Source: Anaerolineales bacterium (GTDB taxonomy: Bacteria > Chloroflexota > Anaerolineae > Anaerolineales > UBA6663). From it: a stretch of DNA of 62,314 nt. The notes below the pieces were generated by a model. That model searched no databases. It was not told the DNA's origin and worked only from the letters and a program-made list of their open reading frames with translations. Position numbers and translations under genes: made by a program. The stretch covers positions 1 through 62,314 of the forward strand of contig JAEURK010000042.1 in the NCBI GenBank assembly GCA_016789175.1. Direction: 5' to 3'. Below are positions 38,639-46,707 of this stretch, in pieces (within the stretch, counting starts at the first letter, position 1; every line of letters starts with the position of its first letter).

Positions 38639-40017
38639 TCAGCGATCGCTTTCATCTTTCCGCGTGTCTCCTCGAGCGGCGCGAATTCGATGCCCTGTTG
38701 CAAGAAGGCCATCATGGCCGGCAGGGCGTCGAGCGAGGCGTCGATCTCGGGGTCAGAGCCCTTGACGTACGCGCCGATGTTGACCAGGTCCCGCGCCTTG
38801 TCGTACGTGGCGAGCAGGCGCCGGACCACGCCGGCATTGGCGCGATGGTCCTGGTCGGTGACCGACGACATAACCCGGCTGATCGACTTGAGCACATCGA
38901 TGGCCGGGTAGTGGTTGCGCTGGGCGAGGTCACGGGTCAGCAGGATGTGACCGTCGAGGATGCCGCGTACGGCATCGCAGATCGGCTCGTTGAAGTCGTC
39001 GCCCTCGACCAGCACGGTGTAGAAGCCCGTGATCGAGCCGCGGGCGCCGTTACCCGCCCGCTCGAGCAGGCGCGGGAGCAGGGCGAAGACCGAGGGCGTG
39101 TAGCCTTTGCTGGCGGGTGGCTCGCCGATCGCCAGACCGACCTCGCGCTGCGCCATGGCGAAGCGTGTGACCGAGTCCATCATCAAGGTGACATCGAGCC
39201 CTTGATCGCGGAAGTGCTCGGCGATGGTGGTCGCCACGTACGCGCACTTGAGGCGCACCAGGGCCGGCTGGTCCGAGGTCGCGACGACCACGACCGAGCG
39301 CGCCAGACCGAGTTTGCCTAGATCGCGCTCGATGAACTCCTGCAGCTCGCGCCCGCGCTCGCCGACCAGCGCGATCACGGCCACGTCGGAGCTGGTGCTG
39401 CGCGCGATCGCGCCGAGCAGCGTGCTCTTGCCGACGCCGCTGCCGGCGAAGATGCCCATGCGCTGGCCCTTGCCGACCGTCAGTAATCCGTCAATCGCGC
39501 GCACGCCCGTGACGAGCGGCGCTGCGATCGGCTGACGCAGCATCGGGTTGGGCGCGGCGGCATAGATCGGGGCGCTGTCGGAAGCGTTGAGCGGACCGCG
39601 TCCATCGATCGGCCGCCCGAGCCCGTCGATCACGCGCCCGAGCAGCCCGAGCCCGACCGGTGCGCGCAACACCGACCGGCGCGGCAATACGGCGCTGCCG
39701 GGTTGGATGCCGGTCATCTCGCCGAGCGGCATCAGCAGGGTGCGCTCGTCGCGGAAGCCGACCACCTCGGCCGGCAGCCCGGCGGCGGCGTCCGGGGCGG
39801 CCACACCCGGGCCGCGATGGATCGGAGCTCCGGTGCGGATGTCGCACACTTCGCCGATCTGGCAATCCAGGCCGCGGGCCTCGATCGTCAACCCGACGAC
39901 CTGAGCGACCCGACCGCTCAGACGCACCGTCTTGAGACCCTCCAGCGCGCGGTGGGCGCGGCCGAGGTTGGGGACACGGATGCCCGGCACATCGGAGGTG
40001 AGAGGCGCCGTGCTCAT
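38635..40017 (-). CDS. fliI: Flagellum-specific ATPase FliI
   Basis: Export ATPase (460 aa), similar to F1 beta. The P-loop is AGSGVGKST (191-199) and the Walker B region is VTLMMDSVTRFAMAQREVGL. ALVGERGRELQEF, PPASKGYTPSVFALLPRLLERAG and the C-terminal helical domain are typical. It provides energy for flagellar export. The N-terminal beta-barrel starts after about 20 residues. It overlaps fliH by 4 bases. Confidence 0.97.
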   Translation of the reverse strand: MSTAPLTSDVPGIRVPNLGRAHRALEGLKTVRLSGRVAQVVGLTIEARGLDCQIGEVCDIRTGAPIHRGPGVAAPDAAAGLPAEVVGFRDERTLLMPLGEMTGIQPGSAVLPRRSVLRAPVGLGLLGRVIDGLGRPIDGRGPLNASDSAPIYAAAPNPMLRQPIAAPLVTGVRAIDGLLTVGKGQRMGIFAGSGVGKSTLLGAIARSTSSDVAVIALVGERGRELQEFIERDLGKLGLARSVVVVATSDQPALVRLKCAYVATTIAEHFRDQGLDVTLMMDSVTRFAMAQREVGLAIGEPPASKGYTPSVFALLPRLLERAGNGARGSITGFYTVLVEGDDFNEPICDAVRGILDGHILLTRDLAQRNHYPAIDVLKSISRVMSSVTDQDHRANAGVVRRLLATYDKARDLVNIGAYVKGSDPEIDASLDALPAMMAFLQQGIEFAPLEETRGKMKAIAE

Positions 40018-40724
40018 GGGTGCACCGCCTGGTCGAGTGCCTCGGCCACCAGAGTGGCCTGGGTCTCGATGCGTGCGTCCACCGAGCCGTGCTCGCCCTC
40101 GATCAAACAGCCGCCGCGATGCACGATGCTGTCGGGCACCAGCAATAGCGATTGGCCGATCTGGCCTTCCATTTGTGCCGGCCAGTGCGGACCGAGCAGT
40201 GCGGCGTCGTCGGGATGAAGATGCACGCGCAGCGCGCCGAGCGGTCGGGCTTCGTTGAGCGCGCGCTGGAAGGCTGCCTTGAGCGCGTCCGGGTGCGGGG
40301 TGCCGATCTCGCCCAGGATCAGGTTGAGAGCCCGTTTGACTAGATCGATCACGTCGGCCTCGGCTGTGCGCTGGATTTGTTCGCGCCAGGCGTGTACTTC
40401 GTCGAGCACGCCCTGTGCGGTGAGCAATACCTGGCGCGTCTCCTCTTCCGCAACGCCGTGGCCCTCGGTGCGCGCATCGTTCACAAAGGCTTCGCGCTGG
40501 GCCTGGGCCTCGGCCAGGATCTGCTGCGCCTCGGCGCGGGCCTGGGCGATCAGGCGTAGGCGCTCCTGATTGACCTCGCGCATCGCTTCGTCGCGCAGGG
40601 CGTCGATGTCGATCGCGACGGCTGCCGCGTGAGTGGCTGCGGCCGGCTCGTGCGCGGCATATTGCAGCGGAGGCAGACGCCACGATTGCGAAGTGTGGCC
40701 CCGCACGACTGCCGATTTGCGCAT
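40014..40724 (-). CDS. fliH: Flagellar assembly protein FliH
   Basis: Regulator of FliI (236 aa). A short N-terminal segment is followed by a long Ala/Glu/Gln helix (about 40-100, with AEAQQILAEAQAQREAF repeats typical of FliH). The C-terminal V-ATPase E-like domain (about 130-230) includes LVKRALNLILGEIG and LRVHLHPDDAALL. It binds FliI and anchors it at the C-ring. It lies between fliG and fliI. Confidence 0.9.
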   Translation of the reverse strand: MRKSAVVRGHTSQSWRLPPLQYAAHEPAAATHAAAVAIDIDALRDEAMREVNQERLRLIAQARAEAQQILAEAQAQREAFVNDARTEGHGVAEEETRQVLLTAQGVLDEVHAWREQIQRTAEADVIDLVKRALNLILGEIGTPHPDALKAAFQRALNEARPLGALRVHLHPDDAALLGPHWPAQMEGQIGQSLLLVPDSIVHRGGCLIEGEHGSVDARIETQATLVAEALDQAVHP

Positions 40725-40758
40725 CAGCCGCGAGCCTCGGGCAGAACGACCCGGACGC

Positions 40759-41775
40759 TCATGCGATCACCTCGCTGCCGCCGCCGGAGCCGGAGATGAC
40801 GATCTCTTCGCTGGCTTCGAGCGTGCGGACTACGTCCACGATCTTGCGTTGGGCCCCATAGACGTTCTTGGCCAGTTGCGGCCCCATGATCTCGAGCTCT
40901 TCCTTGAGCGACTGGCGCGCGCGCTCCGACATGTTGCGCATGACAAGGTCCTTGACCTTCTCGGGCGCGCCCTTGAGCGCCAGGGTGAGCTCGGTCTTGT
41001 TTACGTCGCGCAGCACCCGCTGCATCGACTTGTCGTCGAGCTTGCCGAGGTCGTCGAACGTGAACATGCCAGCCCGTACTTCCTCGGCCAGTTTGGGGCT
41101 CGAGGCCTCGAGGGCTTCGAAGATCGTCTTCTGCACACCGCGATCGACCTGGTTGAGCACTTTGACCAGAAACGTGACGCCGCCGGTCGCGCGGAAGTCG
41201 GCCTCGCTCAGGACACCCGAGAGCTTGCGCTTGAGGCCGGCCTCGACCTGCTTGACGACTTGCGGTGAGATCCGGTCCATCTGCGCCAGGCGCATCGTGA
41301 CCTCGATCTGAAGGTCGCGCTGCATGCCGCCCAGGATCAAAGCGGCCTGTTTGGCGTCGAGGTAGCTCAGCACCACCGCGATCGTTTGTGGATGCTCGTC
41401 GCCCAGGATGGTGGCCACCTGGGCCGGGTCGGCATTGCGCAGGATCTCGAAAGACGAGCGCTGTTGGTGGGCGGCCAGGCGCTCAAGGATCTCGGCCCCG
41501 CGGCGCGGCCCGACCGCGCGGGCCAGCAACTGCCGGGTGTAGTCGATGCCCCCTGAGACCAGACTGGTGTCGGCCAGTGACAGGTCGTGCGCTTCGGTGA
41601 GCACGGCCGAGCGCGTGTCAGAGCCGACGTTGCCGGCGTCCGAGAGCGCGAGCAACACCCGCTCGAGCTCGCCTTCGCCCAGGTGTTGGAGCACGCCCGA
41701 CGAGCGGTCGACGCCCAGCATCAGCATCAATACGGCGGCCTTCTGCAGACCGGTCAGGGAGCCCGACTCAGCCAT
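40759..41775 (-). CDS. fliG: Flagellar motor switch protein FliG
   Basis: C-ring protein contacting the stator (338 aa). N-terminal LTGLQKAAVLMLMLGVD binds FliF. The middle domain carries the EHPQTIAVVLSYLDAKQAALIL motif. The C-terminal domain has MFTFDDLGKLDDKSMQRVLRDV and charged torque residues in LTLALKGAPEKVKDLVMRNMSERARQ. All conserved charged positions appear present. It overlaps fliF by 8 bases. Confidence 0.97.
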   Translation of the reverse strand: MAESGSLTGLQKAAVLMLMLGVDRSSGVLQHLGEGELERVLLALSDAGNVGSDTRSAVLTEAHDLSLADTSLVSGGIDYTRQLLARAVGPRRGAEILERLAAHQQRSSFEILRNADPAQVATILGDEHPQTIAVVLSYLDAKQAALILGGMQRDLQIEVTMRLAQMDRISPQVVKQVEAGLKRKLSGVLSEADFRATGGVTFLVKVLNQVDRGVQKTIFEALEASSPKLAEEVRAGMFTFDDLGKLDDKSMQRVLRDVNKTELTLALKGAPEKVKDLVMRNMSERARQSLKEELEIMGPQLAKNVYGAQRKIVDVVRTLEASEEIVISGSGGGSEVIA

Positions 41776-43417
41776 TCTTCTTCTCGTCCTCGCTCAGCCA
41801 GAGGTGGATGATCTCGGCCACCGTAGCCGGGTTCTCGTCCGCCATGCGCTGCAGCGTCTTGTGGATCTGCTCGTCTTCAGCCCGCATCTGCTGAGTGACC
41901 CGCGCGCTCGCCGCCGCGACCTGCGCCGGCAACATGTTGGGAGCGGGCAGGGTCGCTTCGCCGCCCTCCGGTCTCGGCAACGGCATCCCGGCTCCGCCGG
42001 CGGCCGCCAGGGCGGCCTGCGCCGGCTGCATCACGGCCCAGGCCTCGGCCGACGCCAGGCGCACGTTGGCCAGCAGCCGGCTGATGTACCAGAGCAGCCC
42101 GATCAGCAACAACACGCCGCCGACTGCCATGCCGATCTGGAGATACAGGTCCAGATTGGCCGACGACTCAAGCTCGGCGGTCTGGGCCTCGAAGTAGGTG
42201 CGATCGAACGGCAGGGTTTCGACTGCGATGGTGTCGCCGCGGGTCGTGCTGATCCCGGCCGCGGCCGAGATGGCGTTGCGGAGCGTGTCGAGTTGGGCCG
42301 TGTCGGTCACGCTATCGACCAGCACTGAGAGCGAGATGCGCGCGATCTGGCCGGCTGGGATGGTCGAGGTCGTGGCCGTCGACGTCATCTCCCAGTTGTC
42401 CGTGATCTCGTAACGCTGATACAGCGCCGACGCGGTCGTGTCGGTGACGGTGTCGGTCACGGCTGCCGGCGGCAGGTTGGTCAGCGCGCCTGGGATGCCC
42501 CCGAGCACCGTGCCGTCGCCGCTATAGGTTTCGGTCAGCACCTGCTGGCTGCGCAGCGAGGTTTGATCGGGATCGATCGCCTGATCCAGGATCTGGCGTT
42601 CGGTCCAATCGAGCTCAACGCTGGCCTGTACGACGGACTTGTTGGGTCCCAGGGTTTGATCGAGCAGCTGATTGACCTTGGCCTGCACCTGAGCCGCGTA
42701 CTGCGACTCGGCATAGCGGCGCGCATCGCTGACGTCGCTGGCATCGGCGCCGAGGGTGCCGCCCTCAGCCGTCAACAGCCGGCCGGTCGCGTCGACGACC
42801 ACGACGTGCTCGGGCTGCAGACCTTCGACGGCCGAGGCGACCAAATGGGTGATCGCCCGCACCTGGCCCGACGCCAGGTTCTGGCCCGGGCGGAGATCGA
42901 CCGTGATCGAGGCCGTGGTGGGTTGCTGGTCGCCGGTCAGTAACGTGCGCTCGGGCTGCACCAGATGGACGCGCACGGCCTGGATCGGGTCGAGCGTCTT
43001 GATCGTGCGCTCCAGCTCGCCTTCGATCGCGCGCTGATAGTTCACACGCTGCAGGAAATCGGTCATGCCGAGCGTGTTGCTGCTGAACAGCTCGTAGCCG
43101 GGCGCGCCGTCCTCGGGCAGGCCGAGCGTGGCCATCCGGAGACGGACCTCATAGACATCGGCGGCCGGCACCAGGATCTGGCCGTCCTCGGCCAGTTGAT
43201 AGGTCGTGCCATCCGCCTGTAGCTGTTCGACGATCGAGCCGGCGTCGGCTTCGGTCAGGCCGCTGAAGGCCGTCACGTATTGCGGCGTCGAGGCCCACAC
43301 AACGAAGGCCACGATCGCGGCCGCGCCGGCGACGACCAGCGCGATCAAGGCGATGCGCTGCGTTCGCCCTTGCGCGGCCCAGAACTTGAGGGATTGGTCA
43401 CGAAGCTGAATGAACAT
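41768..43417 (-). CDS. fliF: Flagellar MS-ring protein FliF
   Basis: MS-ring protein (549 aa). The first membrane segment lies at about 22-43 and the second near residue 430-450 (LQIGMAVGGVLLLIGLLWYI). The periplasmic/outside part has secretin-like RBM domains, with LRMATLGLPEDGAPGYELFSSNTLGMTDFLQRVNYQRAIEGELERTI and ASITVDLRPGQNL as family signatures. The C-terminal cytoplasmic tail, ending ENPATVAEIIHLWLSED, binds FliG. Confidence 0.97.
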   Translation of the reverse strand: MFIQLRDQSLKFWAAQGRTQRIALIALVVAGAAAIVAFVVWASTPQYVTAFSGLTEADAGSIVEQLQADGTTYQLAEDGQILVPAADVYEVRLRMATLGLPEDGAPGYELFSSNTLGMTDFLQRVNYQRAIEGELERTIKTLDPIQAVRVHLVQPERTLLTGDQQPTTASITVDLRPGQNLASGQVRAITHLVASAVEGLQPEHVVVVDATGRLLTAEGGTLGADASDVSDARRYAESQYAAQVQAKVNQLLDQTLGPNKSVVQASVELDWTERQILDQAIDPDQTSLRSQQVLTETYSGDGTVLGGIPGALTNLPPAAVTDTVTDTTASALYQRYEITDNWEMTSTATTSTIPAGQIARISLSVLVDSVTDTAQLDTLRNAISAAAGISTTRGDTIAVETLPFDRTYFEAQTAELESSANLDLYLQIGMAVGGVLLLIGLLWYISRLLANVRLASAEAWAVMQPAQAALAAAGGAGMPLPRPEGGEATLPAPNMLPAQVAAASARVTQQMRAEDEQIHKTLQRMADENPATVAEIIHLWLSEDEKKNG

Positions 43418-43440
43418 TTGTGATTCGCGATTTCTGATTT

Positions 43441-43491
43441 GAAAACGGCGATTCGCTCCTGGCGGTCATCGACCGCCAATCGCCGATCGCA
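43441..43491. repeat. Spacer hairpin between fliE and fliF
   Basis: TGGCGGTC (43460-43467) and GACCGCCA (43471-43478) pair around ATC; flanking CGGCGATT and AATCGCCG extend the stem with an internal bulge. It has no U-run. Similar hairpins lie in the two spacers before it, so these may tune mRNA levels of the proximal basal-body genes. Confidence 0.6.
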
Positions 43492-43496
43492 ATTGA

Positions 43497-43796
43497 TCAG
43501 ATTTGCATCCGCATCATTTCCTGATACGCCTGCACCAGCTGATCGCGCATGGCGATCGCGATTCGGAAGGCGACATCGGTTTGCTCGGCCGCGATCATGA
43601 CGTTGTGCACGTCGACGTTCTCGCCGGCGGCCAGCTGTTGGATCAATTGGTCGCTGGAGGCCTGTTGCGTGTTGAGCGAGTCAAGTGCCTGGCCGAACGT
43701 CTTGCCGAGTTGGTCGACCGCGCTCTGCGGCCCGGTCGTCTTGCCGCCCGACGGCGTCAGCGGCAATGGGCTGGCGGAAATAGGTGAAATAGGCAT
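43497..43796 (-). CDS. fliE: Flagellar MS-ring/rod adaptor FliE
   Basis: Adaptor between MS-ring and rod (99 aa). The Pro/Ser-rich N-terminus is followed by FGQALDSLNTQQASSDQLIQQLAAGENVDVHNVMIAAEQTDVAFRIAIAMRDQLVQAYQEMMRMQI, which matches FliE end to end (G--vdlhdVmia-eka-ls---a--vRnkvveAYqEimrMqv). It lies between flgC and fliF as usual. Confidence 0.95.
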   Translation of the reverse strand: MPISPISASPLPLTPSGGKTTGPQSAVDQLGKTFGQALDSLNTQQASSDQLIQQLAAGENVDVHNVMIAAEQTDVAFRIAIAMRDQLVQAYQEMMRMQI

Positions 43797-43879
43797 AGCG
43801 GTCTTTCGATGGGGTGCGTGGGCGATGGGTGATCGGGTTCAATCACCCAATCTCCAGCTCACCCGCTTACCCACTGGTT

Positions 43880-44371
43880 TCAACTTCTTCCAATCTCTAG
43901 CGCCCGCAGCGCCATGCGCTTGGCGGCTTCGACGACCTGCATCGCGGCTTCATAGGAGCGGGTCGCCGAGAGCAGGTTGGTCATCTCGGTGACGATGTTG
44001 ACGTTCGGGTACTGCACGAAGCCTTCGGCGTCGGCATCGGGGTGGGTGGGGTCGTAGACCCGCGGGCCCTCGGTGGTCGTGTCGGTCACCACACCCGCGA
44101 CCCGCACGCCCTCCAGGCGACCGTCGACTCCCGCGATCCCGACCGTCTGCGCCTCGCCGTTGCGGGCGTGCGCCGCGCGCACCAGTTCGGGCAGGAAACG
44201 GCTTTCCTTGTCGTCTCGGGTGCTGAACACCACGTCCTGACGCCGGTATGGGCCGCCTTCCTCGGTGCGCGTGGTCTCGGCGTTCGCCACGTTGTTCGAG
44301 ATGATGTCCATCCGCAGCCGTTGCGCGTTCAACGCGCTGGCCCCGATTCGTAAGGTGTCCCAAAAGCTCAT
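43880..44371 (-). CDS. flgC: Flagellar rod protein FlgC
   Basis: Proximal rod protein (163 aa). N-terminal LRIGASALNAQRLRMDIISNNVANAETTRTEEGGPYRRQDVVF is the FlgC signature. The C-terminal YPNVNIVTEMTNLLSATRSYEAAMQVVEAAKRMALRALEIGR is also conserved. The middle part EGVRVAGVVTDTTTEGPRVYDPTHPDADAEGFV is typical. flgB is not adjacent. A hairpin lies in each flanking spacer. Confidence 0.96.
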   Translation of the reverse strand: MSFWDTLRIGASALNAQRLRMDIISNNVANAETTRTEEGGPYRRQDVVFSTRDDKESRFLPELVRAAHARNGEAQTVGIAGVDGRLEGVRVAGVVTDTTTEGPRVYDPTHPDADAEGFVQYPNVNIVTEMTNLLSATRSYEAAMQVVEAAKRMALRALEIGRS

Positions 44372-44385
44372 GTCAGAAGCCTTTC

Positions 44386-44426
44386 ATTGCTGATTTCTGA
44401 TTGGCTCTCAATCAGAAATCAGCAAT
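44386..44426. repeat. Perfect 18-bp spacer hairpin before flgC
   Basis: Arms 44386-44403 and 44409-44426 are perfect complements with a GCTCT loop. The right arm touches the stop codon of the glycosidase-like gene. It lies between that gene and flgC on the minus strand. Lacking a U-run, it may be an attenuator or mRNA processing site. Confidence 0.75.
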
Positions 44427-45664
44427 CAACCACGCTTGAGCGCTTCCACCAGATCGCTCGTATGCCCATTTTGGAAGAGTGCCTGCCACTCCCAGGCTGG
44501 ATCATGACCGCCGCCTTCGGCGTTGGCGATGACCCAGTACGTGTAATTGAAGAGGTAATCGGGCGCGCCGGCCGAAGCCACATGCTGATAGGCGCCCAGG
44601 ACGGCTTGCGTGCGCCGGGCTTCATCGGATTCGGTGCGCACAAACCCGCCGCCCTCGGTGCTGACCATGGGCAGCACCCGCCCGAGCGTTTCGCGCAGCA
44701 CGTCGGCATAAGCCGAATAGCGGCTGTAGCCGCGGACATCGTCGAGCGCCAGATCACCCTGGTAGTTGTGGATCGCGAGCCAGGCCGTGTCGAGCAGGTC
44801 GACCTCGCCGCGCGCCTTGAGCCCCTCGACCGAGTCGGCCAGAAACTGGAGGTCGTCGGCCTCGCCCGCCGGCCCGAGCGCCCCGAACCCGGGCAGGCCG
44901 CCGTTCGCGATCACGGCTTTGGCCGCCGGGATCCAGGCGTCGAGGTAGCGATCGACGCTGGGGGCCTGTCCGGCGTTTTCAACGACATGGTTAGGTTCGT
45001 TGTAGAGTTGGAAGTAATCGACGCCGAGCGCCTTGAAGTGCTTGACGGTGGCACCCAGGTCGCCATCGATGGTCTTGACGCCCTCGGTGTACACGCGCAT
45101 GACGGGCTCGATGCCGGCGGCCGTCAGCTGTTTGACGAGGTAATCGTTGGCGCCGATGTTGGTGCCTTCATTCAAGAAGGTCACCCATTTGATGTTCATG
45201 GCCTTGGCCTCGGCCACAAAGCGGTCGACGGCATCGGCCGATTGGCTGACCGTCGGGATCCAATGCAGCCCGCGGCCGTTGTCCCCGGCCGGGCGGGGGA
45301 AGTCGGCAATGGCCTTGACCCCGGTCGCTGACGCTTCAACGCCGGTCGACCCCGTGACGCCGTACGCCGAGCGGATAGCACTGACGCTGGGGGTCGGGCT
45401 GGTCGTTGTGGTCGCGGCGTTGGTCAACGCACCGGAGGCTGCGTCCGAGGCGAACAGGTTGCTCGTCATCGACGGCACCTGCGCTTCGAGCCGATCCAGG
45501 AGCTTGATCAGCATCTGCGCCAGGAGCATCTGAAACAGGCCCGAGGTGTCCTGGCCTGCCGTCAACGGCGATGCGCTCGACGCGCCCAAGAGACTGGTCG
45601 CGCCCGAGAGCGATTGCCCGCTCAACAATGAAGTTAGGTCGTAACGATCCGACGAGGAAAACAT
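44426..45664 (-). CDS. Clan GH-A glycosidase-like protein heading the basal-body operon
   Basis: A 412-residue protein. Residues 1-110 are Ser/Thr/Ala-rich with a helix LFQMLLAQMLIKLLDRLEAQ (44-62). Residues from about 125 form a (beta/alpha)8-like glycosidase domain: GLHWIPT, KWVTFLNEG, FQLYNEPNHV (acid/base Glu223) and LPMVSTEGGGF (nucleophile Glu337). There is no Sec signal peptide. It is preceded by flagellar promoter P3 and followed by flgC. It may cut cell-wall glycan during rod assembly after export through the flagellar gate. The exact GH family is not clear (GH39/GH5-like). Confidence 0.75.
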   Translation of the reverse strand: MFSSSDRYDLTSLLSGQSLSGATSLLGASSASPLTAGQDTSGLFQMLLAQMLIKLLDRLEAQVPSMTSNLFASDAASGALTNAATTTTSPTPSVSAIRSAYGVTGSTGVEASATGVKAIADFPRPAGDNGRGLHWIPTVSQSADAVDRFVAEAKAMNIKWVTFLNEGTNIGANDYLVKQLTAAGIEPVMRVYTEGVKTIDGDLGATVKHFKALGVDYFQLYNEPNHVVENAGQAPSVDRYLDAWIPAAKAVIANGGLPGFGALGPAGEADDLQFLADSVEGLKARGEVDLLDTAWLAIHNYQGDLALDDVRGYSRYSAYADVLRETLGRVLPMVSTEGGGFVRTESDEARRTQAVLGAYQHVASAGAPDYLFNYTYWVIANAEGGGHDPAWEWQALFQNGHTSDLVEALKRG

Positions 45665-45686
45665 GATGCCCGTCTCCGATCTCACG

Positions 45687-45750
45687 TTAGCATCGGAGGC
45701 GGGCGGGGGTCAGTAAATGGGTTGTGAACTGACGCTAAAAATGCAATGAA
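45687..45750 (-). promoter_or_regulatory. Flagellar promoter P3 before the glycosidase-flgC operon
   Basis: Reading the minus strand: TTCATTGCATT (45750-45740), TTTAGCGTCAG (45739-45729), TTCACAACCCA (45728-45718) and TTTACTGACCC (45717-45707), four boxes in exact 11-bp period. A possible -10, TGCTAA, lies at 45692-45687, 14 bases further. The last boxes match those before flbD and fliR. The predicted transcript start lies past the GTG at 45685, supporting ATG 45664 as the start codon. Confidence 0.7.
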
Positions 45751-45779
45751 ACGCCTAAAGTTCGGTTTGGAGCGGCCGT

Positions 45780-45953
45780 TCAGTTCCGGCGAAACAGCTC
45801 AAACAGGCTGCGAACGACCTTCAACACCTTACCGGTCGAGGAATCTCGGATCACCAGGCTGCCGGCGGGGTCGCGCTCCCACCGGATCTTCTGCTCCTCG
45901 GTCTTGACCTGAAAGGCGCGGGCCTTGTCACTCTTGGGTGTCGTTGTGCGCAT
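45780..45953 (-). CDS. FlaG-like small flagellar protein
   Basis: A 57-residue protein, short enough to be missed. The first 15 residues are basic; then TEEQKIRWERDPAGSLVIRDSSTGKVLKVVRSLFELF. The segment with a DSSTGKVLK turn resembles FlaG (V-D--TGEVIRqIP), though the IPPE ending is absent. It starts 22 bases after fliS on the same strand. FlaG proteins influence filament length in other bacteria. Assignment is tentative. Confidence 0.5.
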   Translation of the reverse strand: MRTTTPKSDKARAFQVKTEEQKIRWERDPAGSLVIRDSSTGKVLKVVRSLFELFRRN

Positions 45954-45974
45954 TGCTCGTGGTTCCCTTTTCGC

Positions 45975-46394
45975 TTACCCCGAGATCGCCACCATGGTGT
46001 CGGGCATGTTCACGGTGTTCACACGCCGTTCCACCGCGGACCAGGCTTCGCGCAATTCGCGCAGGATTTTGGTCGCTTCGGCCCAGTCGCCGTGCCGCAT
46101 GCATTCCAGCACCCACTGGTAAAGCCGGAAGAAGCCCATCGCCGCATCCTTCTCATCGAAGTTCAGCGCATCCCGCAGCGTGCTGACGACATGCGTCCCA
46201 CGCGCGAGATCGTGCTTCTCACAGGAGACCAGGGCCGCGTCCAGGGCCATCACAACCAGCCGGACTGGGCTCGCGCTTTCGACTGACTGCACCCGATACT
46301 GCTGAAGACCAGGATACATAACGTGATTCACTGTCCCACTCGGGTATCGAGTCACCGTCCCGCGAATGACACCCGTTCCCTTGATATCGCCCAT
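45975..46394 (-). CDS. fliS: Flagellin export chaperone FliS
   Basis: A 139-residue FliS-family protein. YPGLQQYRVQSVESASPVRLVVMALDAALVSCEKHDLARGTHVVSTLRDALNFDEKDAAMGFFRLYQWVLECM follows FliS closely (Y---qv-t-sp-~lv-mLyd--l--l--------------I-ei---Ln------la--L--LY-wm). It would keep flagellin unfolded in the cytosol. The flagellin gene is not in the window. A good sigma-70 promoter lies at 46463-46491. Confidence 0.88.
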   Translation of the reverse strand: MGDIKGTGVIRGTVTRYPSGTVNHVMYPGLQQYRVQSVESASPVRLVVMALDAALVSCEKHDLARGTHVVSTLRDALNFDEKDAAMGFFRLYQWVLECMRHGDWAEATKILRELREAWSAVERRVNTVNMPDTMVAISG

Positions 46395-46462
46395 CTGCGT
46401 GAGAAGCGCACCTGTGGAGCCTTAATGCTTGGTAAAAGCCCCCAGTGGCGTGGGATGCGGCA

Positions 46463-46491
46463 AGAATAGAACATGCGTTCGATTTTGTCAA
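46463..46491 (-). promoter_or_regulatory. Sigma-70-type promoter for fliS
   Basis: On the minus strand TTGACA (46491-46486), a 17-base spacer, then TATTCT (46468-46463). It is the best housekeeping promoter in the flagellar region and lacks the four-box pattern. A pair of boxes TTTACCAAGCA and TTAAGGCTCCA (46436-46415) follows downstream. The remaining sequence up to 46707 shows no gene. Confidence 0.75.
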
Positions 46492-46707
46492 GAGGAGGAG
46501 CGGGGCGCGCGCAGCCTGTTCGAGACGACCATTTCCATTACCGCGAATTCCGCGCTAGGCCCCGCTGGACACCTGCGGAGTGGCGATCCGAATCGTATTC
46601 CCGCGAGCGATCCGCATTCCCGATAATGCGTCCACAAAAGAGGCAAAACGCGCGTTGTTCCACGATCGAGAAGCGGCTGCCTGATCGGCTGATGGGTGGG
46701 ATGAGGC

